Under the pieces are notes generated by a model. That model saw only the letters and a list, made by a program, of their open reading frames with translations, ran no database searches and was not told where the DNA came from. A stretch of 64,000 bases of DNA, taken from the NCBI RefSeq assembly GCF_000010505.1, contig NC_010729.1, positions 124,001 to 188,000 of the forward strand, given 5' to 3'. The position numbers were made by a program, and so were the translations under genes. The stretch is from Porphyromonas gingivalis ATCC 33277. GTDB taxonomy: Bacteria > Bacteroidota > Bacteroidia > Bacteroidales > Porphyromonadaceae. This document shows, piece after piece, positions 17,661 to 25,876 of this stretch. Numbering within the stretch: position 1 is the stretch's first letter; every line of letters begins with the position of its first letter.

Positions 17661-18087
17661 GCAAATCAACCTTCCACAAAGCGAATTGCAAGCGCCAAAA
17701 GGTCACTTTCTTCTCTCTTTCGTCTCAAAATCCGCTTCCTTTCGGATGCTTATTTGGAATGATTCTAAACTCAGCTTCGTTGTTGAAAACTTTTTTGGCA
17801 CGTATATTTCATAGAGCAACGAAGACTTTCAGACATCCGAAAGAATGGATTTCTGATACCTTTATGGAAATTTCCGAGAGACTGATGGTTCTCTGTCGGC
17901 CGAGCAAGTCTTGCCAGACTTGAAGGTGTGTTGGCGGAATGTCCGGAATGTGCAGACCAAGAAAGGAACTCGAATTCAGAACTCCGTTCGAATACTTCTT
18001 GCAAAATTTACCTTAGTATTGCACTGATAGCCGGAATCCGCAGGATCTGCAAAATGCTTAATTACGGACAAAAAGTTTCTTTTTCCC

Positions 18088-18095
18088 TATCTTTG
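18088..18095 (+). promoter_or_regulatory. Promoter -7 box of trpS
   Basis: TATCTTTG, an exact TAnnTTTG match, lies 35 bases upstream of the trpS ATG. Confidence 0.75.
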
Positions 18096-18130
18096 CGACC
18101 ATCGGAAAACAAATAAAACAGGATTTGTGT

Positions 18131-19114
18131 ATGGAAACTGTAGTCAGTGGTATCAGGCCGACCGGCAATCTGCATTTGGGCAATTATTTTGGTGCTATTC
18201 GGAGTTTTCTGGATATGCAGCATCGATATAATTGCTTTTTCTTTATTGCTGATTGGCATTCGCTGACCACACATCCGCATCCGGATAATATAGTCCGCAA
18301 TGTGCGTACGATACTGGCTGAATATTTGGCTTGCGGGATCGATCCGGAGAAGGCTACAATCTATGTACAGAGTGATGTAAGAGAGGTGCTCGAGCTCTAT
18401 CTCTATCTGAATATGAATGCATATTTGGGCGAGCTGGAGCGAACGACATCTTTCAAGGAAAAAGCCCGTAAGCAGCCGAACAATGTCAATGCCGGCCTGC
18501 TCACATATCCGACATTGATGGCAGCAGACATTCTGATCCATCGTGCCGTGAAAGTTCCTGTCGGAAAAGATCAGGAGCAAAACATGGAGATGGCACGCAA
18601 GTTTGCCCGCCGTTTCAATACGATCTATGAGGTGGACTTCTTCCCCGAACCCGAATCGTTCTCTCCGGGTGCAACAGCTTTGAAGGTGCCGGGCTTGGAT
18701 GGATCCGGCAAGATGGGCAAGAGCGAAGGCAATGCCATCTATTTGGCCGATGATGCCAAAACGATTAGCAAGAAGGTAATGAAAGCCGTGACCGATGCCG
18801 GTCCCGAAGTGCCTAACAGCGTGAAGCCGGAGCCGGTGGAAAATCTTTTCTCCATGCTCCGCATCGTTTCCTCGGATGAGGTCTATCGCCATTTCGATGA
18901 TCTCTATAATAATTGCTCTATTCGCTATGGCGATCTCAAGAAGCAGTTGGCGGCAGACATTGTCGCCTTTACCACTCCTATAAGGGAACGAATCTTGGAG
19001 ATTCAGGCGGATGAAGCATTTTTGGACAGAGTGGTTCGAGAAGGAGCCGAACGCGCTCGTGAAAGTGCTGCACGAACCCTTGCCGAAGTACGCCACATCA
19101 TCGGTTTTCGATAA
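18131..19114 (+). CDS. trpS: Tryptophanyl-tRNA synthetase
   Basis: A 327-residue class I aminoacyl-tRNA synthetase charging tRNA-Trp in the cytoplasm. The HIGH-type motif is PTGNLHLGN (residues 10-18) and the KMSKS-type loop is KMGKS (194-198). Length is normal for bacterial TrpS. The ATG at 18131 is used rather than a TTG at 18125. A -7 box stands 35 bases upstream. It leads a run of same-strand genes: trpS, DUF3127, rlmH, msrAB and a transglutaminase-like gene. Confidence 0.96.
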   Translation: METVVSGIRPTGNLHLGNYFGAIRSFLDMQHRYNCFFFIADWHSLTTHPHPDNIVRNVRTILAEYLACGIDPEKATIYVQSDVREVLELYLYLNMNAYLGELERTTSFKEKARKQPNNVNAGLLTYPTLMAADILIHRAVKVPVGKDQEQNMEMARKFARRFNTIYEVDFFPEPESFSPGATALKVPGLDGSGKMGKSEGNAIYLADDAKTISKKVMKAVTDAGPEVPNSVKPEPVENLFSMLRIVSSDEVYRHFDDLYNNCSIRYGDLKKQLAADIVAFTTPIRERILEIQADEAFLDRVVREGAERARESAARTLAEVRHIIGFR

Positions 19115-19168
19115 GACCATGGCGGAGGCGTTGGAAAACCAACGATAACTATTTAGAACAAAACAAAT

Positions 19169-19588
19169 ATGGATATTCAGATTCAAGGGCAGCTTATTCA
19201 GATACTGCCACTCAATTCGGGAGTCGGCAAGGCTTCCGGAAAGGAATGGAAAAAACAAGAGTACATACTGGAAACGCTCGATCAATACCCTCGCAAAATA
19301 CACTTCAGCGTGTGGGGAGATCGTATTGATCCTTCCTATCAAGTAGGTGATCAGGTTACGGTCTGGGTCGATATTGAAAGCCGTGAGTTCAACGGCCGTT
19401 GGTACACCGATGTGAAGGCTTGGCGCATGGAGCGCGGATATATCGGGCAGCAAGGTCAGCAGCAGTTGCCACAGGAAATGCCGGCCGCCGGTGCTCCGAC
19501 TTTTCCAACGCAACAACCGAGCATGCCGTCTCAGCCGGCAACGGGTTGGGCTTCCAACGCCGATGCGGGGGATGATCTGCCTTTTTGA
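19169..19588 (+). CDS. DUF3127 OB-fold-like protein with SSB-type acidic tail
   Basis: A 139-residue cytoplasmic protein. Residues 1-90 form the DUF3127 domain (IQGQLIQILPL, QEYILETLDQYPRKIHFSVW, QVTVWVDIESREFNGRWYTDV), which looks like an OB fold. Residues 91-130 are a glutamine/proline-rich linker, and the last residues are DAGDDLPF, closely like the C-terminal tip of single-stranded DNA-binding protein that recruits repair enzymes. The family is conserved in Bacteroidota and often annotated only as DUF3127. The stop TGA shares a base with the rlmH ATG. DNA binding and partner recruitment are inferences from the architecture. Confidence 0.85.
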   Translation: MDIQIQGQLIQILPLNSGVGKASGKEWKKQEYILETLDQYPRKIHFSVWGDRIDPSYQVGDQVTVWVDIESREFNGRWYTDVKAWRMERGYIGQQGQQQLPQEMPAAGAPTFPTQQPSMPSQPATGWASNADAGDDLPF

Positions 19589-20061
19589 TGAAGATCGTAC
19601 TGCTCGTTGTAGGCAAGACCGACAGCAAACTAATGGCTCAGGCAACGGAGGAATACATTCGTCGGTTGAGCCATTATGTTTCTTTCGAAGTGGAGGTAAT
19701 ACCCGATGTCCGCCTGGGTAGCAAGCTTTCTTCCGAACAGCAAAAGGATGCCGAAGGTCGGGAGATACTCGCTCGTCTTCGGCCGTCGGACAGCACCGTA
19801 TTGCTCGATGAGCGAGGCAGAGAGTATTCCAGCATGGAGTTTTCAGCCTTTTTGCAGAAGAAAATGCTGACCGGCACCCGTCGAATGGTCTTTGTCATAG
19901 GAGGCCCATATGGATTTAGCCCTGCAGTACAGGAGGCTGTAGCCGATAGAATATCGCTCAGCCGAATGACTTTCTCTCATCAGATGATCCGCCTCTTCTT
20001 CACCGAACAGGTGTATCGTGCCATGACTATTCTCAACCATGAGCCCTATCATCATGAATAG
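19588..20061 (+). CDS. rlmH: 23S rRNA pseudouridine-1915 N3-methyltransferase
   Basis: A 157-residue SPOUT methyltransferase that methylates pseudouridine 1915 in helix 69 of 23S rRNA. The family signature is present: [21 protein letters not shown] (SAM-binding knot) and the C-terminal [16 protein letters not shown] and NHEPYHHE. Length and end match RlmH exactly. The start at 19588 overlaps the preceding TGA by one base. Confidence 0.95.
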   Translation: MKIVLLVVGKTDSKLMAQATEEYIRRLSHYVSFEVEVIPDVRLGSKLSSEQQKDAEGREILARLRPSDSTVLLDERGREYSSMEFSAFLQKKMLTGTRRMVFVIGGPYGFSPAVQEAVADRISLSRMTFSHQMIRLFFTEQVYRAMTILNHEPYHHE

Positions 20062-20122
20062 ACCTGCCACTACTTCGAGTCTGTCTCTTCCCCATTCTCA
20101 TGAAAAGAGAATCCGATTTGTT

Positions 20123-21181
20123 ATGAAGTATCTTTCTCTTATTCTTATCAGTATGGCTTCTTTTAGTTTTTCTCTTAGTGCCGGTAGTTGCTCTCCTTCG
20201 GCAAAGCATAATGACAGTATTCCCGAGACGAAGACAATATACTTTGCCGGTGGGTGCTTCTGGGGTACCGAGCATTTCTTCAAACAAGTGCGTGGTGTCG
20301 TGGCTACCGAAGTCGGGTATGCCAACGGCAATGTCGAGGATCCTTCGTATGAAGAGGTCTGTTCCCAAACCACAGGATTTGCCGAGACGGTAAGAGTCGA
20401 ATATGATCCGAGTGAGGTATCGCTCTCTCTGCTGCTCGATCTTTTCTTCAAGACCATAGATCCTACAATCCTCAATAGACAGGGGAACGATGTCGGCTCT
20501 CAGTATAGAACGGGTATCTATTACACGGATCAAGAAGATCTCTCTCTCATTTCGTCCGCACTAAGTGCATTGGCTACGAAATACGATCAACCCATTGTTG
20601 TCGAGAATGAGCCGCTCAAGAACTTCTATCCTGCGGAAAACTATCATCAAGACTATTTGGATCATAACCCTCGCGGTTATTGTCATATCGATCCTTCTTT
20701 ATTCGAATTGGCGAGGAAAGCCAATCCGGCCAGATTCTACAAGAAGGCCGATGATGCAGAGCTTCGTGCCCGGCTTACACCCGAGCAGTATGCCGTCACA
20801 CGCAACAATGCCACCGAACCGGCTTTTGATAACGAGTATTGGAATGAATTTCGAGAAGGTATTTATGTCGATGTTACTACAGGTGAACCGCTATTTCTTT
20901 CTACTGATAAGTTCGACTCCGGCTGTGGATGGCCGAGTTTCAGCAAGCCGATAGGGAAAGAGCTGATTTCCGAGCGTATCGATCGTTCTTTCGGAATGAC
21001 TCGTACAGAAGTGCGTAGTACGACCGGCGATGCCCATTTGGGACACTTGTTCAATGACGGGCCACTGGAGAAAGGCGGACTCCGTTATTGCATCAATAGT
21101 GCCTCCCTTCGGTTTATTCCCAAAGAGGATATGAAGAAAGAAGGCTATGGCAGTCTTCTTCCTCTTTTGAACAAACGATGA
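20123..21181 (+). CDS. msrAB: Fused peptide-methionine sulfoxide reductase MsrA/MsrB
   Basis: A 352-residue exported two-domain enzyme. The start at 20123 ([10 protein letters not shown]) gives a signal peptide; a weak lipobox (SAGSC, C23) may make it a lipoprotein. The MsrA domain (about 37-190) has the active site [11 protein letters not shown] with C45 and the late motif HQDYLDHNP. The MsrB domain (about 215-335) has [19 protein letters not shown] and catalytic-cysteine segment [11 protein letters not shown]. The enzyme repairs both diastereomers of methionine sulfoxide, protecting envelope proteins of an anaerobe exposed to host oxidants. The upstream start at 20039 overlaps rlmH and is rejected. 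Confidence 0.93.
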   Translation: MKYLSLILISMASFSFSLSAGSCSPSAKHNDSIPETKTIYFAGGCFWGTEHFFKQVRGVVATEVGYANGNVEDPSYEEVCSQTTGFAETVRVEYDPSEVSLSLLLDLFFKTIDPTILNRQGNDVGSQYRTGIYYTDQEDLSLISSALSALATKYDQPIVVENEPLKNFYPAENYHQDYLDHNPRGYCHIDPSLFELARKANPARFYKKADDAELRARLTPEQYAVTRNNATEPAFDNEYWNEFREGIYVDVTTGEPLFLSTDKFDSGCGWPSFSKPIGKELISERIDRSFGMTRTEVRSTTGDAHLGHLFNDGPLEKGGLRYCINSASLRFIPKEDMKKEGYGSLLPLLNKR

Positions 21182-21237
21182 GGATGCTCTTGTAGCATAT
21201 AATGATTCCCAATCGTCTCAGATAAGACTAACTTCCA

Positions 21238-22422
21238 ATGGCATATCTCGGAACCAAAGCCAAGTGGCTGTTACTACTCTCCTCCATCGTGCTTCTTGCA
21301 ATAGTCGGAGTCTGGATTTTTCAATATTCCGGTTATGGGGAGCGATTCGAAATTGTCGACGAATTGGGTGGCAATATCTTTCCGTCCGCCATACTGTCGG
21401 TGGCCACGACCGATGCCGAAGTAATCAAACCGGTCGAAGGCTTGTATGTGGGCAATCCGAAGTCCGTTATCAGTATTCGCCTGAAAACGCGAAGGGCCAA
21501 TAGCCGTGTGCGTGTGGAAGTAGCCGAAACGCCTTTTTTCTCCCAGTCCGTTTCCGAATTCGTCTTGGATAAGTCAGGCTCTACCTATACCATATACCCG
21601 GACATTATATGGAAGTACGAAGCTCTTCGGAACAACAACCAAGCCGGACCGGTCAGTGTGGCTATAAAAGTGGAGATAAATGGTGCGAACTGGGGACAAC
21701 AAGTGCGGACATTCTCTGTCAGAAGTCTCAACGAGTGTCTGTTGGGTTATATGAGTGGAGGGCGGGTATTCTGCGAAACGGGGATCTTCTTTGCCGCCTA
21801 CGTCAATGAAGAGAATCCTAAAATCGACAAGCTGCTTCGTGAAGCACTCAACACGCGTATCGTCAATCGCTTCTCAGGTTACCAAAGTGCCCAGAATCCT
21901 GTGGACAGACAAGTGTATGCTCTTTGGAATATATTGCAGAAAAGACAGTTCCGCTACAGCTCGGTAGCCAATTCCAGCTTGTCCAGCAATGTCGTTCTCT
22001 CCCAGCGTGTGCGCACCTTCGATGATGCTTTGGAGTCCTCTCAGATCAACTGCGTAGATGGCAGCGTGCTCTTTGCATCCCTGCTGCGGGCTATCAATAT
22101 CGAACCTATCCTCGTTCGGATGCCCGGCCATATGTTCGTCGGTTATTACACGGATATATCCAAAAAAGAAAAAACATTCCTGGAGACAACGATGATCGGT
22201 GATGTCGATTTGGACGACTTTTTCCCTGATGAGCAGTTGGATTCGACGATGATAGGCAAATCCCAAAATCAGATGTCCAAGCTGACTTTCGAGAAGTCGA
22301 AAGAATATGCCAACAAGAAATATCAGGAAAACGAAGCTGACATTCACTCCGGCAAGTCGGGTTATATGTTCTTGGAAATATCCAAAGACGTGCGAAGGCG
22401 AATCCAATCCATCGGCAAGTAG
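21238..22422 (+). CDS. Transglutaminase-like membrane-anchored protein
   Basis: A 394-residue protein with one N-terminal membrane anchor (residues 9-29). The region 260-320 resembles a transglutaminase/cysteine-protease core: QINCVDGSVLFASLLRAINI (candidate nucleophile C272) and RMPGHMFVGYYTD (candidate H298), with acidic residues after ETTMIGD as possible third member. The first 240 residues are beta-rich and unrecognised. It follows msrAB by 56 bases. Such proteins may act as envelope peptidases or non-enzymatic scaffolds; no target can be named. Confidence 0.65.
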   Translation: MAYLGTKAKWLLLLSSIVLLAIVGVWIFQYSGYGERFEIVDELGGNIFPSAILSVATTDAEVIKPVEGLYVGNPKSVISIRLKTRRANSRVRVEVAETPFFSQSVSEFVLDKSGSTYTIYPDIIWKYEALRNNNQAGPVSVAIKVEINGANWGQQVRTFSVRSLNECLLGYMSGGRVFCETGIFFAAYVNEENPKIDKLLREALNTRIVNRFSGYQSAQNPVDRQVYALWNILQKRQFRYSSVANSSLSSNVVLSQRVRTFDDALESSQINCVDGSVLFASLLRAINIEPILVRMPGHMFVGYYTDISKKEKTFLETTMIGDVDLDDFFPDEQLDSTMIGKSQNQMSKLTFEKSKEYANKKYQENEADIHSGKSGYMFLEISKDVRRRIQSIGK

Positions 22423-22524
22423 CATCGCTTTTGCCGCATCGTCCTTTTGAAATAAGAATACGCCGGATTGCTATGTGGCTTACGGCTATGCAGGCTCTCA
22501 GTACAACCTTTCTGGCATAAAAAA

Positions 22525-22562
22525 GTGTGCCGAAAACGCTGCTGAAGCGATTTTCGACACAC
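22525..22562. terminator. Terminator after the trpS-to-transglutaminase gene run
   Basis: GTGTGCCGAAAACGCT (22525-22540) pairs with AGCGATTTTCGACACAC (22546-22562) with a bulge and one mismatch. Runs of A precede it, so the T-run is on the minus strand; the direction is uncertain. Confidence 0.55.
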
Positions 22563-22793
22563 CCTCATTTCTTATGCTTATATGAAAAGCCGCACTGCGG
22601 ATAGCGTAAACTCCGAAAGACAAGATTTGAGGATTCCACCACCTTTGTAATCCGCTGTGCAAAGCAACCCGAAGGTGCGGCCCGCCATCAGCGATGAAAT
22701 TGTCCTCGGAATAGTTGTTATGATGAGTTTCCCCGATCTAACAGTGCGGCTTATTCCTCGTCTTCTCTGTATTGCAAAGTTAGCAACATTGTT

Positions 22794-22801
22794 TAGATTT
22801 G
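22794..22801 (+). promoter_or_regulatory. Promoter -7 box of the CDF gene
   Basis: TAGATTTG with TTG 19 bases upstream (22772-22774) is a textbook Bacteroidota promoter, 27 bases before the ATG at 22829. It excludes the TTG start at 22799. Confidence 0.75.
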
Positions 22802-22828
22802 CAATTCTTTGTTTCATCGATTTTGGGT

Positions 22829-23737
22829 ATGGTTACACTTTCGGATCCTAATCGGCGTTCTCGACGTATCAAACGTATTACGATAGTCGGTTGCTTAGGT
22901 AATCTGCTTTTGACGATCGGGAAGTTTTTCTCCGGTTTTGTCGGGCATAGCGGAGCCATGATTGCCGATGCGGTACACTCGTTGTCTGATCTGCTGACCG
23001 ATTTCGTGGTTTTCATTTTTATCTCCATTTCGGGAAAACCATCCGATAAGAACCACGATTACGGACATGGTAAGTTCGAGACCCTCGCCACTGCGATCAT
23101 TGCTGTTACGCTGATCATCATCGGAGCTATGCTCTGCTCCGATGGTCTGACCAAGGTATATCGCTATCTCCGCTTTGGGGACGAATTGGCTCGTCCCGGA
23201 TTGATAGCCTTGCTTATGGCCTTTGTCTCCATTGTGGCCAAAGAATGGCTGTTCCGCATAACGCGGTGTGTCGGAAAAGAGGAAAATAGTCGTTCAGTCA
23301 TAGCCAATGCCTGGCACCACCGTAGTGACGCTTATACCTCTGTGGCTACTTTCATCGGGATTGGCTGTGCTTTTCTTTTGGGGCGCGGTTGGATGATCCT
23401 CGAACCGCTATCGGCTGCTGTAGTAAGTGTCTTTATCATCAAGGTAGGTTTTCAAATGGCAGTTCCGGCTTTCCGCGATCTGCTCGAACAGAGCTTGCCG
23501 GATGATATTGAAGAAGAGATAGAAAAAATCATTTGTTCGGAATCGATGGTAAAAGGTGTTCGTCGGATCCGCACTCGCAATATCGGTAATTACTATGCTG
23601 TCGAAGCCGATATTTTGATGGATGGAGGCCTCTCTGTGGCACTATCTCATGCTGCTACGCAGAGGGTTGAGAAGCTGCTGCGTGGACGATACGGCCAACC
23701 CACACATATAGTCATCCACGTCGAGCCGTTTTCATGA
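22829..23737 (+). CDS. Cation diffusion facilitator family metal exporter
   Basis: A 302-residue inner-membrane antiporter for divalent metals (zinc, iron or manganese). The metal site is visible in the second helix (D47, H50, D54 within DAVHSLSDLLTD) and in the fifth (HHRSDAYTS). The HGHGK-like signature NHDYGHGKFETLA is present. A cytoplasmic dimerisation domain (about 210-302) ends VIHVEPFS, as in FieF. The ATG at 22829 is set by the promoter. folB follows within 50 bases. Metal specificity cannot be read with certainty; the D/H/D pattern suits zinc or iron. Confidence 0.92.
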   Translation: MVTLSDPNRRSRRIKRITIVGCLGNLLLTIGKFFSGFVGHSGAMIADAVHSLSDLLTDFVVFIFISISGKPSDKNHDYGHGKFETLATAIIAVTLIIIGAMLCSDGLTKVYRYLRFGDELARPGLIALLMAFVSIVAKEWLFRITRCVGKEENSRSVIANAWHHRSDAYTSVATFIGIGCAFLLGRGWMILEPLSAAVVSVFIIKVGFQMAVPAFRDLLEQSLPDDIEEEIEKIICSESMVKGVRRIRTRNIGNYYAVEADILMDGGLSVALSHAATQRVEKLLRGRYGQPTHIVIHVEPFS

Positions 23738-23779
23738 TATATGTCTCTTGACCATAACCTTTCAAATTCTGTAAGCTTT

Positions 23780-24133
23780 ATGACGACTGAAATCAAATTG
23801 GAAGAAATGCGTTTTTATGCCCGACACGGTGTGCTTGAGCAAGAGCGACAAGTGGGGAACCGGTTTGTAGTCAATCTCTCCTTGTCCGTGGATGTCACAC
23901 AAGCGGTTATTTCAGATGCCATCGAAGACACCATCCACTACGGACACGTTTACGAAGCCGTCAAAGAAGAGATCTTACAGCCCTCGAATCTTATCGAGCA
24001 TGTCGCCGGACGAATTTTGCAAAGAATCCGACACGACTTTCCGCAGGTGAACGAAGTCACGGTAAGCCTGAGTAAGCTCAATCCCCCCATTGGTGCGGAC
24101 ATACGATCGGCTACGATCGTCCTGCGAGGGTAG
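23780..24133 (+). CDS. folB: Dihydroneopterin aldolase
   Basis: A 117-residue enzyme of folate synthesis that cleaves dihydroneopterin to 6-hydroxymethyl-dihydropterin and glycolaldehyde. The family start MRFYARHGVLEQERQVGNRF, the middle segment DTIHYGHVYEAVKEE and the C-terminal SKLNPPIGADIRSATIVL are clear. The ATG at 23780 gives the usual length; an ATG at 23741, four bases after the CDF stop, would add 13 unconserved residues. Probably co-transcribed with the CDF gene. Confidence 0.93.
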   Translation: MTTEIKLEEMRFYARHGVLEQERQVGNRFVVNLSLSVDVTQAVISDAIEDTIHYGHVYEAVKEEILQPSNLIEHVAGRILQRIRHDFPQVNEVTVSLSKLNPPIGADIRSATIVLRG

Positions 24134-24203
24134 CCCATCCTCTTTTATATCAAGGCCCGAAAGGAAGAAAATCGGTGACGTGTAACGTTCGCCGATCGAG
24201 CCG

Positions 24204-25463
24204 TCATTTTACTTCCAAAACGGCTATGAGGCTTTCATAAATATCAGCCGGTGTCTTGGCATAGAGAAAGACGGTATATCTGTTCTCCGTCTCATAATGA
24301 TTGCCCTCGGTCAGGGCTGTCTGAGTGAGCAGATTGTCATCCTCCGTTTGAAGAATGTAGAGGTAATTGAAGTATCCCTGTTTCATCATGAGGGTACGAG
24401 TGTACATCTGCTCCGAAGCATCATAGAAAAGCTCGCGTTCGCTCATCGGGAGAAAATCGAAAGCCTCTCCGGACAAAAGGACCGGCCCCGGCAACTTTTC
24501 ACTCTCGAAAGAGAAGATAACCTCATAATAGTCTCCTTCGGTAGCACTATTCGCACCATCGGTAGTACGAATGATACGTCTCCCGAAATTGTTTTGTTCG
24601 AACTGATAGGGTAATCCGGCTCTGTTTTTGTCGGGATACAACTCCATCACATAGTGCCCGTTGCGTGAGTAAGATCGGTACACCCCCATACCATTATAAC
24701 TATCGCTGAGCATCTCTGCCTTCCTGTAAACATTGGTTGCCGGAAATAAAGCTCCGGCATGCTGATCATATACAATGGTATTACCTGCAATACTCGAAGG
24801 TCCGGAGAGCGAACGCATCTCGGACTCGCGCCCGTTTTGTCCAACGACAAGGGTAAGCTCCTCCGAGGGGGACAGGATTCGTAAGCCCTTCAGATCTACC
24901 TCAACATTGACTTGCTGGTGACGACCGTGTATATCTTCATAAGTAACGGACGTTTGCGAACCCTTGAGGGAAGCCAACGGAGCCACCACACGAAAGGCAA
25001 TCGTAAGAAGCGTTTCGTCCGGATCATAAACGTCGAATACGGTCATGAGATAATTCCCCGAGAGCTTGGGGGTGCAATTCGCATTGGGCAAAGACAGCTC
25101 GTAATGAACATAGTTGACCAAAGTAGCTCTACTAACGGCCGGCGGATCGAATTCGTTCTCCAGAAAGCCGGAAACAGCTTCAGCCGGAGAAACCGGACTC
25201 GCCTGCCAATCGTGACCACAGTGCTGCAGTCTGTATCCCAGTGTCATACTCTCATCGCCCATAAGATCAAAACTGATCCGGAGTCCTTCCCCACTATTTA
25301 TATGGTAGTAGGGATATAGCCTCAACTGCTCTGTGCCAGTAGGAGTAACAAGAAGCGACTGCACTCGCGAATCAAAAGCTCGGGTCTGGCCGACAGACGG
25401 CAACGACCATAAGAGGGGAAGAAATAGAAAAAAATGAGACAGACGAAAAGAAAACTGCTTCAT
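24204..25463 (-). CDS. Type IX secretion system Plug protein (DUF5103)
   Basis: A 419-residue periplasmic protein with a signal peptide (FFLFLPLLWSLPSVGQ), beta-rich throughout, recognised as DUF5103. In the structurally characterised SprA (Sov) translocon of Bacteroidota, this family closes the periplasmic face of the giant 36-strand barrel when PorV/cargo is absent. Segments seen: YYHINSGEGLRISFDLMGDE and LQHCGHDWQASPVSPAEAVS in the N-terminal domain, and FNYLYILQTEDDN near the end. I remember the W83 locus as PG2092. It is transcribed alone from a clear -7 box (25485-25492). The translocon genes sov and porV are not in this window. Confidence 0.85.
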   Translation of the reverse strand: MKQFSFRLSHFFLFLPLLWSLPSVGQTRAFDSRVQSLLVTPTGTEQLRLYPYYHINSGEGLRISFDLMGDESMTLGYRLQHCGHDWQASPVSPAEAVSGFLENEFDPPAVSRATLVNYVHYELSLPNANCTPKLSGNYLMTVFDVYDPDETLLTIAFRVVAPLASLKGSQTSVTYEDIHGRHQQVNVEVDLKGLRILSPSEELTLVVGQNGRESEMRSLSGPSSIAGNTIVYDQHAGALFPATNVYRKAEMLSDSYNGMGVYRSYSRNGHYVMELYPDKNRAGLPYQFEQNNFGRRIIRTTDGANSATEGDYYEVIFSFESEKLPGPVLLSGEAFDFLPMSERELFYDASEQMYTRTLMMKQGYFNYLYILQTEDDNLLTQTALTEGNHYETENRYTVFLYAKTPADIYESLIAVLEVK

Positions 25464-25484
25464 ACCTTATAATGCTAAGTCAAA

Positions 25485-25492
25485 CAAAGATA
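25485..25492 (-). promoter_or_regulatory. Promoter -7 box of the Plug gene
   Basis: The minus strand reads TATCTTTG, 22 bases upstream of the Plug ATG at 25463. Confidence 0.7.
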
Positions 25493-25648
25493 AGGTTTTC
25501 CCCCCTTGTTTGGGAAGCTCAGAGACTCAATAGCAGATCGACGACCTCGACTCCCTTGTCGTATTTGAAGCATCATTCCTTATAATAGAAAGATACCCGT
25601 GATTGTAATTTCCAATAGTAAGAGCAACACAGACTACAGAAAAATCCC

Positions 25649-25668
25649 CGAAGAGGCCGGCCTCTTCG
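25649..25668. repeat. Perfect 20-bp palindrome
   Basis: CGAAGAGGCCGGCCTCTTCG is its own reverse complement and stands 4 bases left of the MITE end. It could be the stem of a terminator or part of the element. Confidence 0.6.
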
Positions 25669-25672
25669 ACAG

Positions 25673-25817
25673 AGGGCTATCGCATTTGAAAGATTGTACT
25701 CCGTATCCTTGGTCTCTTTCTTCTACAATTAGAATCTCCAACACATTAATTCGTGCTTATTCCGGACGGAGCATCATCAGGCTATATGTGTGTTAATACT
25801 TCAAATGCGATTGCCCT
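25673..25817. mobile_element. 145-bp MITE-like element with 18-bp inverted ends
   Basis: AGGGCTATCGCATTTGAA (25673-25690) faces TTCAAATGCGATTGCCCT (25800-25817), an 18-bp inverted repeat with one mismatch. No open frame of note lies inside. The right 70 bp recur in inverted orientation at 59824-59896 with only a few differences. Size and ends fit a non-autonomous miniature element. I do not know its partner transposase. Confidence 0.7.
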
Positions 25818-25876
25818 GATGAGAAAGAACTGACTGCATGCGGATCGGCATGCAGCTGTAGCATACAACCGTAGGA

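Larger units (their letters stand above)
17049..18130. other. 1.1-kb interval between DUF4831 and trpS
   Basis: Contains divergent promoters (17067-17074 minus, 17215-17222 plus), the candidate small ORF, the long terminator, the palindrome array and the trpS promoter. From 17661 to 18060 there is no recognisable gene; one inverted repeat CTTCGTTG/CAACGAAG brackets about 17777-17825. Confidence 0.6.
22423..22828. other. Intergenic region with terminator and CDF promoter
   Basis: Contains the hairpin at 22525-22562, a stretch (22570-22740) without recognisable coding content, and a complete promoter: TTG 22772-22774, 19-base gap, TAGATTTG 22794-22801. Confidence 0.6.
25464..25876. other. Intergenic region with palindrome and MITE
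   Basis: Between the start of Plug and the end of the TamB-like gene, both on the minus strand. It contains the Plug promoter, a perfect 20-bp palindrome (25649-25668) and a 145-bp MITE-like element (25673-25817). No gene is seen. Confidence 0.65.

Noticed and set aside
18062-19645. A 527-codon open frame on the minus strand
   Set aside because: It is the antisense shadow of trpS and DUF3127, which have clear motifs and a promoter; the frame has no signal or domain.
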